Source of the DNA: Candidatus Acetothermia bacterium JdFR-50
GTDB lineage: Bacteria > Bipolaricaulota > Bipolaricaulia > Bipolaricaulales > Bipolaricaulaceae
DNA length: 5,511 bases
Assembly (NCBI GenBank): GCA_002010365.1
Contig: MTNL01000173.1
Location: 1 to 5,511 of the forward strand
Direction: 5' to 3'
In this document: positions 1-5,511 of the stretch, piece after piece
How positions within the stretch are numbered: position 1 is the first letter of the stretch
Layout: every line of letters starts with the position of its first letter
The notes under the pieces: generated by a model
The model's input: the letters and a program-made list of their open reading frames with translations, nothing else
What the model was told of the DNA's origin: nothing
Database searches by the model: none
Translations under genes and position numbers: made by a program

Positions 1-488
1 TGGGATTGCGGCGGGATTGGGGGGTTGGGGGGTACGTGCCCTTCGGAGAGGATCCCTGGGGGTGGTTCCTCCGTCTCCTGCTTCCCGCCATCGTCCTGGG
101 CACCGACCATGCGGCTTCCATCTCCCGGATGCTGCGGACCTCGATGCTGGAGGCGCTGGGACAGGCTTTCGTACTCACCGGCAAAGCCATGGGGCTTTCC
201 AGGGGCGAGCTGGTGGCCCGGGATGTGTTTAGGAACGCTCTAATTCCGGTCGTGACGGTCATCGGGAACTCCGCGGGCGCGCTTTTGGACGGGGCGGTGA
301 TCACGGAGGTGATCTTTCGGCTCCCCGGGTTGGGAAGCTTGCTTGTGCAAGGGGTCTATGCACGGGACCTCCCTTTGGTGCAAGGAGTGGTAATAGTGGC
401 GGTAGGCATTAGGATAGCGGTTAACCTGCTTGTTGACCTCCTTTACGGGCGTATCGATCCCCGCATCCGATATGGGGCGATGCGATGA
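1..488 (+). CDS. ABC transporter permease, DppB/OppB type (3' half only)
   Basis: This is the C-terminal half of an inner-membrane permease of the peptide/nickel ABC importer family (BPD_transp_1 domain). The reading frame is open from the window edge (first full codon at position 3) to TGA at 486-488, so the true start lies upstream. From the Leu codon at position 6 its 160 residues align without a gap to residues 161-320 of the complete permease at 2338-3300. A hand count gives about 84 identities. The cytoplasmic EAA coupling loop that docks on the ATPase is present (roughly visible residues 49-81, ending NALIP), as are the RLPGLG motif and the family C-terminus DPRIRYG. Three hydrophobic segments are visible. 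It ends cleanly and is not followed by a DppC-type gene, which is unusual because B and C normally sit side by side. It belongs to a different transporter or to a remnant of one. The family assignment is firm; substrate and intactness are unknown. Confidence 0.9.
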   Translation, partial: GLRRDWGVGGYVPFGEDPWGWFLRLLLPAIVLGTDHAASISRMLRTSMLEALGQAFVLTGKAMGLSRGELVARDVFRNALIPVVTVIGNSAGALLDGAVITEVIFRLPGLGSLLVQGVYARDLPLVQGVVIVAVGIRIAVNLLVDLLYGRIDPRIRYGAMR

Positions 489-526
489 TGCCTATAGGGT
501 ACCCGGTAATGAAAAACTCGGATTAA

Positions 527-560
527 TAGCCTGGGCTTGTTTAGGAATGGGCTAATTTTT
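527..560 (+). terminator. Weak candidate Rho-independent terminator
   Basis: TAGCCT (527-532) can pair with GGGCTA (549-554), including one G-U pair, around a 16-nt loop. It is followed by A and five T (556-560). The position fits termination of the upstream permease transcript just before the next promoter. The stem is short and the loop long, so this is only a candidate. Confidence 0.25.
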
Positions 561-586
561 CGCAACTTAGCGTTTCTTGTTACAAT
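559..586 (+). promoter_or_regulatory. Extended -10 promoter driving the transporter operon
   Basis: A sigma70-type promoter is visible. The -10 hexamer TACAAT (581-586) differs from consensus at one base and is preceded by TG at 578-579, the extended -10 signature. The -35 hexamer TTCGCA (559-564) matches 4 of 6 and the spacer is 16 nt. A start of transcription near A593 would give a leader of about 25 nt containing the ribosome binding site at 605-610. No clear operator palindrome overlaps it. This placement also argues against the longer in-frame start at 537, which lies upstream of the promoter. Confidence 0.6.
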
Positions 587-604
587 GCGAGTACACTCTT
601 TCTT

Positions 605-610
605 AGGAGG
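605..610 (+). promoter_or_regulatory. Ribosome binding site fixing the GTG start of the binding protein
   Basis: AGGAGG, followed by TG, lies 7 nt before GTG 618. It is the strongest Shine-Dalgarno match in the window. It decides the start: translation from 618 begins with a short basic segment and a hydrophobic core, a proper signal peptide. The 27 extra codons back to 537 have no such site. Confidence 0.85.
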
Positions 611-617
611 TGGTTTC

Positions 618-2270
618 GTGAGGCACCTTCGAGATTTGTGGATCGTGGGTCTAGGATTGCTCGTTTCGTTCGGTGTTTTCGGCGGAGAGCTCAGGATCGG
701 GATCGCCACGGAGCCCTGGGACCTCGATCCCGCCACCTACACCGATACCGGCTCGGGTTACATCATCGAGAACGTCTATGATCCATTGATCGAGCTCGGC
801 ACCGACAACGAGCCCACCACCGAGTTCGCTGTCTGTGAGGGTTGGGAGTTCAGCGAGAACGCTACCAAAATCACCCTATACATCCGCAAGGGGATAAAGT
901 TCCATGATGGCACCGATCTCACCGCCCAGGATGTCAAGTACAACTTCGAGTGGATCCTCGACCCCGAGAACAAGTCCCCCATGAGGAAGGTCGTCGGCCC
1001 GGTGAAGGAGATCAAGATCGTCGATGACTACACCCTTGAGGTGACCTTCGAGAAGCCCTTCCCCGAGGTGCTCCAATATTGGGCGCGGGCCTTCGCGGGG
1101 ATCGTTCCCGAGGGCGCCCACGGCCAGCGGGCCAAAGAAAAGGGTGTGGCCGGCATCTACGCCACCGCCCTTTCCCGCAACCCCATCGGTTCCGGGCCGT
1201 TCAAGTTCGTGGAGTGGGTGAGCGGATCTCACATCGTGCTTGAACCCTTCGAGGACTACTGGGCTGAGGGAGTGCCGGCTCCGGGCATCGACCGGGTGGT
1301 GTTCGAGTTCATCGGGGACGATGCCGCCAAGATGGCGGCCCTCATCTCCGGCTCCATCCACATCGTTGATAAGGTGGCTTATCGGGACTATGACTTCATC
1401 TCCCGGATGCCGGGGATCGTCACCAAGCGCATTCCGGGCGTCCAAGAGCAGTACGTGGCCCTGAACCTCGGTTCCCACCCCTTCGGGATCACCAAGGAGG
1501 AGGTGGGGAACGAACTCGCCATCGAGCGGGCCCTGATGGCCCGGAAGTTCATGATGTACGCCATCGACCGTGAAGAGATCAGGGACGAGATCTTCTTTGG
1601 CATGGCCACCATCATGTATGGCCCGTGGTATCCTGATTCCGATTGGTTCTCGCCCAAACTCCGCGGCCGGGTCCTCCACGATCCCGAGAAGGCGCGGGAA
1701 TACCTGGAACGGTATTACGAGCTCGGCGGCGAGAAGCCCCTGAAGTTCCGCATGATCGCCACCAATGCCCAGTGGTTCGTGGATGTGGCCACCCTGATCC
1801 AGGCTCAACTCCGGAAGTATGGCGTCGAGACCGAGGTCATCCCCGTGGACAAGAACACCTTCTTCGATACCTTGTACGAGACCTTCGACTGGGAAGTGGG
1901 CGTGGAGGACTGGGGTTACGGGAACTTCTCGGCCCTCTACTGGCTCTTCGCCGGTTACTACCGCAACAACCACAACCACAACCATTGGCACCACGCCTCC
2001 CCCGATCTCCGGCCCGATTACCATCCCACCGTGCCCGGACACGAGGAATTCTGCCGGCTGTATGACCTCGCCATCACCGAGCCCGACGTTCAGAAGCGTA
2101 AGGAACTCGTGTGGAAGATGCAGGAGATGTTGGTAGAGAACGTGATCCGCATCGACCTCATGATCCTGGACAACCTCCACGCCTGGCGGGAGGAAGTAGT
2201 GGGCTATGGGGACGGCCTGAACTCCGAGGGCGATATAAACCTCCGGTTCATCAAGGAGTTCAGGGGCTGA
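618..2270 (+). CDS. Secreted solute-binding protein, SBP_bac_5 (DppA/OppA/NikA) family
   Basis: This is the extracytoplasmic receptor of the importer encoded downstream (550 residues, typical for the family). Residues 1 to about 23 form a signal peptide: basic start (RHLR), hydrophobic core, Gly-rich end. There is no lipobox Cys, so the protein should be free in a periplasm. Family blocks follow in order: a GIATEPWDLDP start (28-38), RKGIKFHDGTDLTAQDV (90-106), GSGPFKFVEW (191-200) with EDYW (212-215), and FMMYAIDREEI (311-321). Near residues 430-444, where DppA and OppA carry an Asp-containing W-x-x-D...DP segment for the peptide N-terminus, this protein reads EDWGYGNFSALYWLF and lacks it. 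An Asn/His-rich run follows at 450-459. GTG 618 was chosen from the ribosome binding site and signal peptide. Family is certain. Ligand is open: peptide, oligosaccharide (some SBP_bac_5 proteins of Thermotoga bind sugars) or a metal complex. Confidence 0.93.
   Translation: MRHLRDLWIVGLGLLVSFGVFGGELRIGIATEPWDLDPATYTDTGSGYIIENVYDPLIELGTDNEPTTEFAVCEGWEFSENATKITLYIRKGIKFHDGTDLTAQDVKYNFEWILDPENKSPMRKVVGPVKEIKIVDDYTLEVTFEKPFPEVLQYWARAFAGIVPEGAHGQRAKEKGVAGIYATALSRNPIGSGPFKFVEWVSGSHIVLEPFEDYWAEGVPAPGIDRVVFEFIGDDAAKMAALISGSIHIVDKVAYRDYDFISRMPGIVTKRIPGVQEQYVALNLGSHPFGITKEEVGNELAIERALMARKFMMYAIDREEIRDEIFFGMATIMYGPWYPDSDWFSPKLRGRVLHDPEKAREYLERYYELGGEKPLKFRMIATNAQWFVDVATLIQAQLRKYGVETEVIPVDKNTFFDTLYETFDWEVGVEDWGYGNFSALYWLFAGYYRNNHNHNHWHHASPDLRPDYHPTVPGHEEFCRLYDLAITEPDVQKRKELVWKMQEMLVENVIRIDLMILDNLHAWREEVVGYGDGLNSEGDINLRFIKEFRG
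1968..1985 (+). repeat. In-frame hexanucleotide microrepeat coding Asn-His
   Basis: Three tandem copies of AACCAC (the last ending in T) encode Asn-His three times, at residues 451-456 of the binding protein. They are followed by Trp-His-His. The repeat is short and inside the coding frame, so a change of copy number would alter loop length without a frameshift. Confidence 0.5.
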
Positions 2271-2284
2271 ATACCGCGGTGGAG

Positions 2285-2316
2285 AGAGGGGGGCGGGTAA
2301 AAACCCGCCCCCCTCT
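2285..2316 (+). terminator. Very stable intercistronic hairpin (leaky terminator or RNA-stability element)
   Basis: Positions 2285-2298 pair perfectly with 2303-2316: 14 base pairs, 10 of them G-C, closed by an AAAA tetraloop. Only TTT (2316-2318) follows before AAGG, so it lacks the T tract of an efficient Rho-independent terminator. It starts 15 nt after the stop codon of the binding-protein gene and ends 21 nt before the next start. In binding-protein-dependent importers such as malE-malF, structures in this place protect the 3' end of the binding-protein message and lower the downstream genes. The same role is inferred here. Confidence 0.65.
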
Positions 2317-2326
2317 TTAAGGACTT

Positions 2327-2332
2327 AAGGGG
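2327..2332 (+). promoter_or_regulatory. Ribosome binding site of the dppB-type gene, possibly maskable
   Basis: AAGGGG lies 5 nt before GTG 2338 and supports that start. The same bases can fold back on 2312-2317, with extra pairs 2319-2320 to 2325-2326 and a GGAC loop. This alternative hairpin shares 2312-2316 with the stronger hairpin upstream, so the two exclude each other. Pairing was read by eye; no energies were computed. Confidence 0.5.
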
Positions 2333-2337
2333 TTCGG

Positions 2338-3300
2338 GTGGTCGTTTATCTTCTCAAACGGTTGATCCTAGCGGTGCCAACTTTGCTCATCGCGAGCTTT
2401 TTTATCTTTTCCCTGGTCCATCTGGCCCCGGGGGACCCCATCCGGGGGATGCTTGGACAGTATCAAGATCCGGAACTCATAGCCCAGCTCCGCAAGGCGA
2501 TGGGTTTGGATCTCCCTTTTCACGTGCAGTACGCGCGTTGGCTGGGAAAGATCGTCCGAGGGGATCTGGGTATCTCCATCACGGTAAAGAGGGGGGCACC
2601 GGTGGCGGAGCTCATCGCTCAACGCTTTTCCGTTACCCTGGAGCTGGCCACCTTTTCCCTGATCATCGCCCTATTGATCGCTATTCCCACGGGGATCATC
2701 TCCGCCCTGCGCCAGAACAGGCTCTCGGACCACGTCTCCCGGCTCATCGCCTTGGCGGGGGTATCCATTCCCAACTTCTTCCTGGGGATCCTTCTCATCC
2801 TCCTTGTGGGGGTATATCTCCGCCAGCCGTGGGGAGCCGGCGGATACGTTCCCATCTCCAGGGGGCTTGGGAAGAACTTGGCCCACATGTTCCTCCCCGC
2901 TGTAGCCTTGGGGACCGCCTATTCCGCCATCATCATGCGCATGATGCGTTCGGCCATGCTCGATGCCATGTCCCAGGACTTCGTGCGCACCGCCCGGGCC
3001 ATGGGGATCGCCCCGTGGGATATCGTGCGCCGGGATATCGTGAAAAACGCTCTGATTCCGGTGATTACCGTGATCGGGAACTCCATCGGTTACCTGCTCG
3101 GTGGCTCCATCGTCACCGAGACGGTCTTCCGGCTTCCGGGGGTGGGGAACTTGGTCATCATGGGGGTCTTCCGGCGTGATTTCCCGGTGATTCAAGCGGT
3201 GGTTCTCATCATTGTGGTGATCAGGATCTTTATCAACCTGGCGGTGGATCTTACTTACGGGATGTTGGATCCCCGAATTCGGTACGGGGGGACGAGCTGA
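2338..3300 (+). CDS. dppB: Peptide-family ABC transporter permease, DppB type
   Basis: This is the first of two inner-membrane subunits that form the import channel (320 residues, the usual length). An N-terminal membrane helix (about 8-29) is followed by the family motif HLAPGDP (28-34) and a periplasmic stretch. Further hydrophobic segments lie near 100-122, 136-160, 184-200, 239-262 and 283-305, giving six in all. The EAA loop that contacts the ATPases spans about 210-241 (from DAMSQDF to NALIP). FRLPGVG (264-270) and DPRIRYG (311-317) complete the family signature. GTG 2338 has AAGGGG 5 nt upstream. The gene starts 67 nt after the binding-protein gene, behind a strong hairpin, and stops 1 nt before the dppC-type start. 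It is a paralogue of the truncated permease at 1-488. The symbol denotes family; dipeptide specificity is not shown. Confidence 0.93.
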   Translation: MVVYLLKRLILAVPTLLIASFFIFSLVHLAPGDPIRGMLGQYQDPELIAQLRKAMGLDLPFHVQYARWLGKIVRGDLGISITVKRGAPVAELIAQRFSVTLELATFSLIIALLIAIPTGIISALRQNRLSDHVSRLIALAGVSIPNFFLGILLILLVGVYLRQPWGAGGYVPISRGLGKNLAHMFLPAVALGTAYSAIIMRMMRSAMLDAMSQDFVRTARAMGIAPWDIVRRDIVKNALIPVITVIGNSIGYLLGGSIVTETVFRLPGVGNLVIMGVFRRDFPVIQAVVLIIVVIRIFINLAVDLTYGMLDPRIRYGGTS

Positions 3301-3301
3301 G

Positions 3302-4264
3302 ATGGCGCGGGAGATCCAGACCGGGGAATACGAGCTCGGAGCGCATCGGACCCTTCTCCAAGAGTTCTGGCGGAATTTCCGCCGCAACAAGCTCTCCCTG
3401 ATTGGGGGTGTCATCGTCCTTTTTTATGGTTTTTTGGCCATCTTTGCGCCCCTCCTCGCTCCCTATGATCCCATCGAGCAGTTCGATGCACCCCCGGGGA
3501 TGCGGAACCCTATGCCCCCACTTTCCCGGGATGAGGACGGGCGCCTATTTTTGTTAGGAACCGATAAATTCGGCCGGGATATTCTTTCGCGGGCGATCTA
3601 CGGGACACGGACCCTATTGGAAGTGGCAGTGGGGTCCATCGCCGTGGCCATGCTCATCGGGGTCACCATGGGGGCCATCGCGGGATATAAAGCGGGGACG
3701 TGGATAGATGAGGTCCTCATGCGGGCGGTGGATATCATGCTGTCTTTCCCTTCCTTGGTGCTCGCCATCGCTTTGGTGGGGGCGTTCGGGATCGGGAAGA
3801 TAAAGCTCGGTCCCATCACTTTGAGCAATATCGTGAAGATCATGCTCGTGATCGCCATTACCTACTCACCCCGCTTCGCCCGGGTGATGCGGGCGGTGGT
3901 GCTCCAGGAGATGGCCAAGGACTATGTGTCCGCGGCCAAAATCAGCGGTGCCTCCAGCGCCCGGATCCTCCTCAAGGAGATCTTCCCCAACACCATCCCT
4001 CCCATCATCGTCCAGGCCTCGCTGATGATGGCCACCACCGTCCTCACCACCTCCTCGTTGAGCTTCCTGGGGTTGGGGCTTCAGCCCCCGCGACCCAGCC
4101 TCGGGCTCATGCTCAACGAGGCCCGGGACTACCTCTTTTGGGGGGCGTGGTGGTACGTGGTGGTCCCCGGAGGTCTCATCACCTTGGCCATCTTGGGATT
4201 CAACCTCTTGGGTGATGGGCTCCGGGACGCCCTTGATCCACGGCAAGCACGGAGGCGAAGGTGA
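3302..4264 (+). CDS. dppC: Peptide-family ABC transporter permease, DppC type
   Basis: This is the second channel subunit, partner of the DppB-type protein (320 residues). A cytoplasmic N-terminus with EFWRNFRRNKLSLIG (21-35) leads into the first membrane helix (about 32-54), as in the OppC_N domain. The DppC signature GTDKFGRDILSRAIYGTR lies at 86-103. Further hydrophobic segments are near 104-128, 138-162, 176-192, 236-258 and 285-303. The EAA loop runs from about 203 to 233 (EMAKDYV to NTIPP), and the C-terminus LGDGLRDALDPR (303-314) is canonical, followed by an Arg-rich tail. The ATG is 1 nt after the dppB-type stop. The only upstream ribosome-site match is a G run at 3286-3291, so translation probably depends on coupling to the preceding gene. 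Its last 4 nt overlap the next start. Confidence 0.94.
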   Translation: MAREIQTGEYELGAHRTLLQEFWRNFRRNKLSLIGGVIVLFYGFLAIFAPLLAPYDPIEQFDAPPGMRNPMPPLSRDEDGRLFLLGTDKFGRDILSRAIYGTRTLLEVAVGSIAVAMLIGVTMGAIAGYKAGTWIDEVLMRAVDIMLSFPSLVLAIALVGAFGIGKIKLGPITLSNIVKIMLVIAITYSPRFARVMRAVVLQEMAKDYVSAAKISGASSARILLKEIFPNTIPPIIVQASLMMATTVLTTSSLSFLGLGLQPPRPSLGLMLNEARDYLFWGAWWYVVVPGGLITLAILGFNLLGDGLRDALDPRQARRRR

Positions 4265-5253
4265 GCGGGCTTTTACGCGTGGAAAACCTCGTCACTCGCT
4301 TCTACACCGACGAAGGGGTGGTAAAGGCGGTGGACGGGAACTCCTTCCACCTCGATGCCGACGAGGCATTGGGGGTGGTGGGGGAGTCGGGCTCCGGAAA
4401 GACCGTCACCGCCCTCTCCATCATGCGTCTGATCGAGAACCCGGGCCGGATCGAGGGAGGGAGGATCCTGTTTTTGGGGCAGGATCTCCTCCGGAAGTCG
4501 GAACGGCAAATGCGCCGGATCCGGGGCAAGGAGATTTCCATGGTGTTTCAGGACTCCCTGAGCTCCCTCAACCCCACCCTCACTGTGGGAACTCAGATCG
4601 TCCGGGTCCTGAGGAACCACCTCCGCATTTCCCGCCGGGATGGGTGGCGCCGGGCGATGGAGCTCTTGGCGGCGGTGGGGATTCCGGAGCCGGCGAAACG
4701 GGTGTCCCATTACCCCCACCAGCTCTCGGGCGGGATGCGGCAGAGGGCTCTGATCGCCATGGCCATCGCCTGCAACCCCAAGCTCCTCATCCTCGACGAA
4801 CCCACCACCGCCCTGGATGTGACCATCGAGGCACAGATCTTCGAGCTCATCGGGCGGCTGAAGGGGGAGTTTGGAATGGGCGTGTTTCTCATCACCCATG
4901 ATCTTTCCGTGGTGGCGAGCTTCTGTCAGCGGGTGATCATCATGTACGCCGGGAAAATCGTGGAAGAAGCTCCCGTGGAAGAGCTTTACGAGAACCCCCT
5001 TCATCCGTATACTTTGGGCCTCCTGCGCTCGATTCCTCCGCTAGATGGGGAGGCGGAACGGCTCGAGTCCATCCCGGGCGAGGTCCCTGACCTGATCAAC
5101 CTCCCTCTGGGTTGCAACTTCAGCCCCCGCTGTGCCCTGGCGGATGAACGCTGCTGGCAGGTGGAACCGGAGCTATCCGAGATAACGCCGGGACATCGAG
5201 CGGCATGTTGGAAGGTGAAAAGCCCGGCGGCAACGGGAGGCTGTCATGGCTGA
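4261..5253 (+). CDS. dppD: ABC transporter ATPase, DppD/OppD type with Fe-S cysteine motif
   Basis: This is one of two cytoplasmic ATPases that power import (330 residues). All nucleotide-binding motifs are intact: Walker A GESGSGKT (41-48), Q-loop Gln97, signature LSGGMRQR (155-162), Walker B LLILDE (175-180, catalytic Glu180), D-loop ALD (184-186) and switch His213. The C-terminal oligopeptide_HPY extension begins near 231, with NPLHPYT at 245-251. It contains four cysteines, C285, C291, C298 and C316, matching the arrangement that holds a 4Fe-4S cluster in structurally studied DppD and OppD proteins. GTG 4261 overlaps the dppC-type stop in a GTGA and has GGAGG 5 nt upstream (4251-4255). 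The last 8 nt overlap the dppF-type gene. Function as the D-type ATPase is secure; the cluster is inferred from spacing. Confidence 0.95.
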   Translation: MSGLLRVENLVTRFYTDEGVVKAVDGNSFHLDADEALGVVGESGSGKTVTALSIMRLIENPGRIEGGRILFLGQDLLRKSERQMRRIRGKEISMVFQDSLSSLNPTLTVGTQIVRVLRNHLRISRRDGWRRAMELLAAVGIPEPAKRVSHYPHQLSGGMRQRALIAMAIACNPKLLILDEPTTALDVTIEAQIFELIGRLKGEFGMGVFLITHDLSVVASFCQRVIIMYAGKIVEEAPVEELYENPLHPYTLGLLRSIPPLDGEAERLESIPGEVPDLINLPLGCNFSPRCALADERCWQVEPELSEITPGHRAACWKVKSPAATGGCHG

Positions 5254-5511
5254 CACCCTCCTTTCAGTACGGAACCTCGTGAAACACTTCCCTGCGGCCG
5301 GGGATTGGTTCGCCCAGATCTTCGACCGCCGAGTGGTGCGGGCCGTGGATGGGATCAGCTTCGAGATCGAGAAAGGGGCGACATTGGGCCTAGTGGGGGA
5401 ATCGGGCTCAGGTAAGACCACCACGGGAAGGATCATCGTCCGGTTGGTGGAGCCCACTCGGGGGGAGGTGGTGTTCGACGGGATGGACCTCCTAAAGCTC
5501 AAAGGGAAGTC
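5246..5511 (+). CDS. dppF: ABC transporter ATPase, DppF/OppF type (5' end only)
   Basis: This is the second ATPase of the importer, cut by the window end after 88 complete codons. ATG 5246 has GGGAGG 5 nt upstream (5235-5240) and lies inside the end of the dppD-type gene, so the two are coupled. The visible part starts [14 protein letters not shown] and has an extended segment (about 16-31) before [12 protein letters not shown]. That early extension is common in F-type subunits. Walker A GESGSGKT is at 51-58, followed by [22 protein letters not shown]. The Q-loop, signature, Walker B and HPY extension lie beyond the window. Position after a D-type ATPase and the N-terminal form make DppF/OppF the best call. 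Two different ATPases imply an asymmetric heterodimer. Confidence 0.93.
   Translation, partial: MADTLLSVRNLVKHFPAAGDWFAQIFDRRVVRAVDGISFEIEKGATLGLVGESGSGKTTTGRIIVRLVEPTRGEVVFDGMDLLKLKGK

Noticed and set aside
6..8. TTG at 6-8 as the start of the first permease
   Set aside because: The alignment to residue 161 of the full-length paralogue continues to the very edge of the window, and the frame is open upstream. This is an internal Leu codon of a gene cut by the window.
497..504. Palindrome GGGTACCC as an operator
   Set aside because: It is only 8 bp, stands alone and lies about 55 bp upstream of the -35 element, with no second copy near the promoter.
561..572. CGC...GCG inverted repeat in the promoter spacer as a repressor site
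   Set aside because: Only three bases pair on each side; this is expected by chance.
537..617. Upstream extension of the binding protein to a TTG at 537
   Set aside because: It lies upstream of the inferred promoter, lacks a ribosome binding site and would bury the signal peptide. GTG 618 has AGGAGG at ideal spacing.
876..2180. Long open frame of 434 codons on the minus strand opposite the binding-protein gene
   Set aside because: It lies opposite a certain gene with strong codon bias. GC-rich third positions remove stop codons in that antisense frame. The product is low-complexity in His, Gly, Leu and Val and resembles no family. The same explains the minus-strand frames at 2671-3414 and 4273-5004.
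6..3297. Two permease copies as direct repeats that could recombine and delete the binding-protein gene
   Set aside because: Protein identity is only about half, and the longest perfect DNA match I found is about 12 nt (ATCGGGAACTCC). That is too short and diverged for efficient homologous recombination.
4261..4264. GTGA overlap and the 8-nt overlap at 5246-5253 as signs of gene fusion or frameshift
   Set aside because: Both downstream genes have their own ribosome binding sites and full N-termini. Short overlaps of this kind are ordinary translational coupling.

Overview
The window is a GC-rich, tightly packed bacterial stretch read entirely on the + strand. It holds most of one ABC importer operon of the peptide/nickel (Dpp/Opp) family, preceded by the 3' half of a second, related permease gene. 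There is no rRNA, tRNA, mobile-element gene or CRISPR array. The organism cannot be named, because there is no phylogenetic marker here. Several features suggest a bacterium with a periplasm: Shine-Dalgarno sequences at good spacing, an extended -10 type promoter, three GTG starts, and a solute-binding protein whose signal peptide has no lipobox. A GC-rich, possibly thermophilic diderm is a reasonable but weak guess.

Layout. Positions 1-488 are the last 160 residues of a DppB-type permease whose start lies outside the window. No DppC-type gene follows it. Positions 489-617 are a 129-bp intergenic region with a weak candidate terminator, a good extended -10 promoter and a strong ribosome binding site. 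Positions 618-2270 encode a 550-residue secreted solute-binding protein (SBP_bac_5 family). Positions 2271-2337 hold a very stable GC-rich hairpin with almost no T tract, followed by the ribosome binding site of the next gene. Positions 2338-3300 (DppB type), 3302-4264 (DppC type), 4261-5253 (DppD type ATPase) and 5246-5511 (DppF type ATPase, cut by the window end) follow with a 1-nt gap, a 4-nt overlap and an 8-nt overlap. They therefore form one translationally coupled unit.

How it works together. The binding protein captures a ligand outside the inner membrane. The two six-helix permeases form the channel, and the two ATPases form the hydrolytic heterodimer below it. The family name implies di- or oligopeptides. 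However, the binding protein has lost the Asp-rich segment that in classical DppA/OppA contacts the peptide N-terminus, and it carries a His/Asn-rich loop in that region, so the true ligand is open. The intercistronic hairpin after the binding-protein gene probably raises binding-protein mRNA relative to the membrane components.

Nothing here is clearly a new kind of system. The points most worth a second look are the partnerless permease upstream, the unusual ligand-pocket region of the binding protein, and the hairpin/ribosome-binding-site arrangement at 2285-2332.
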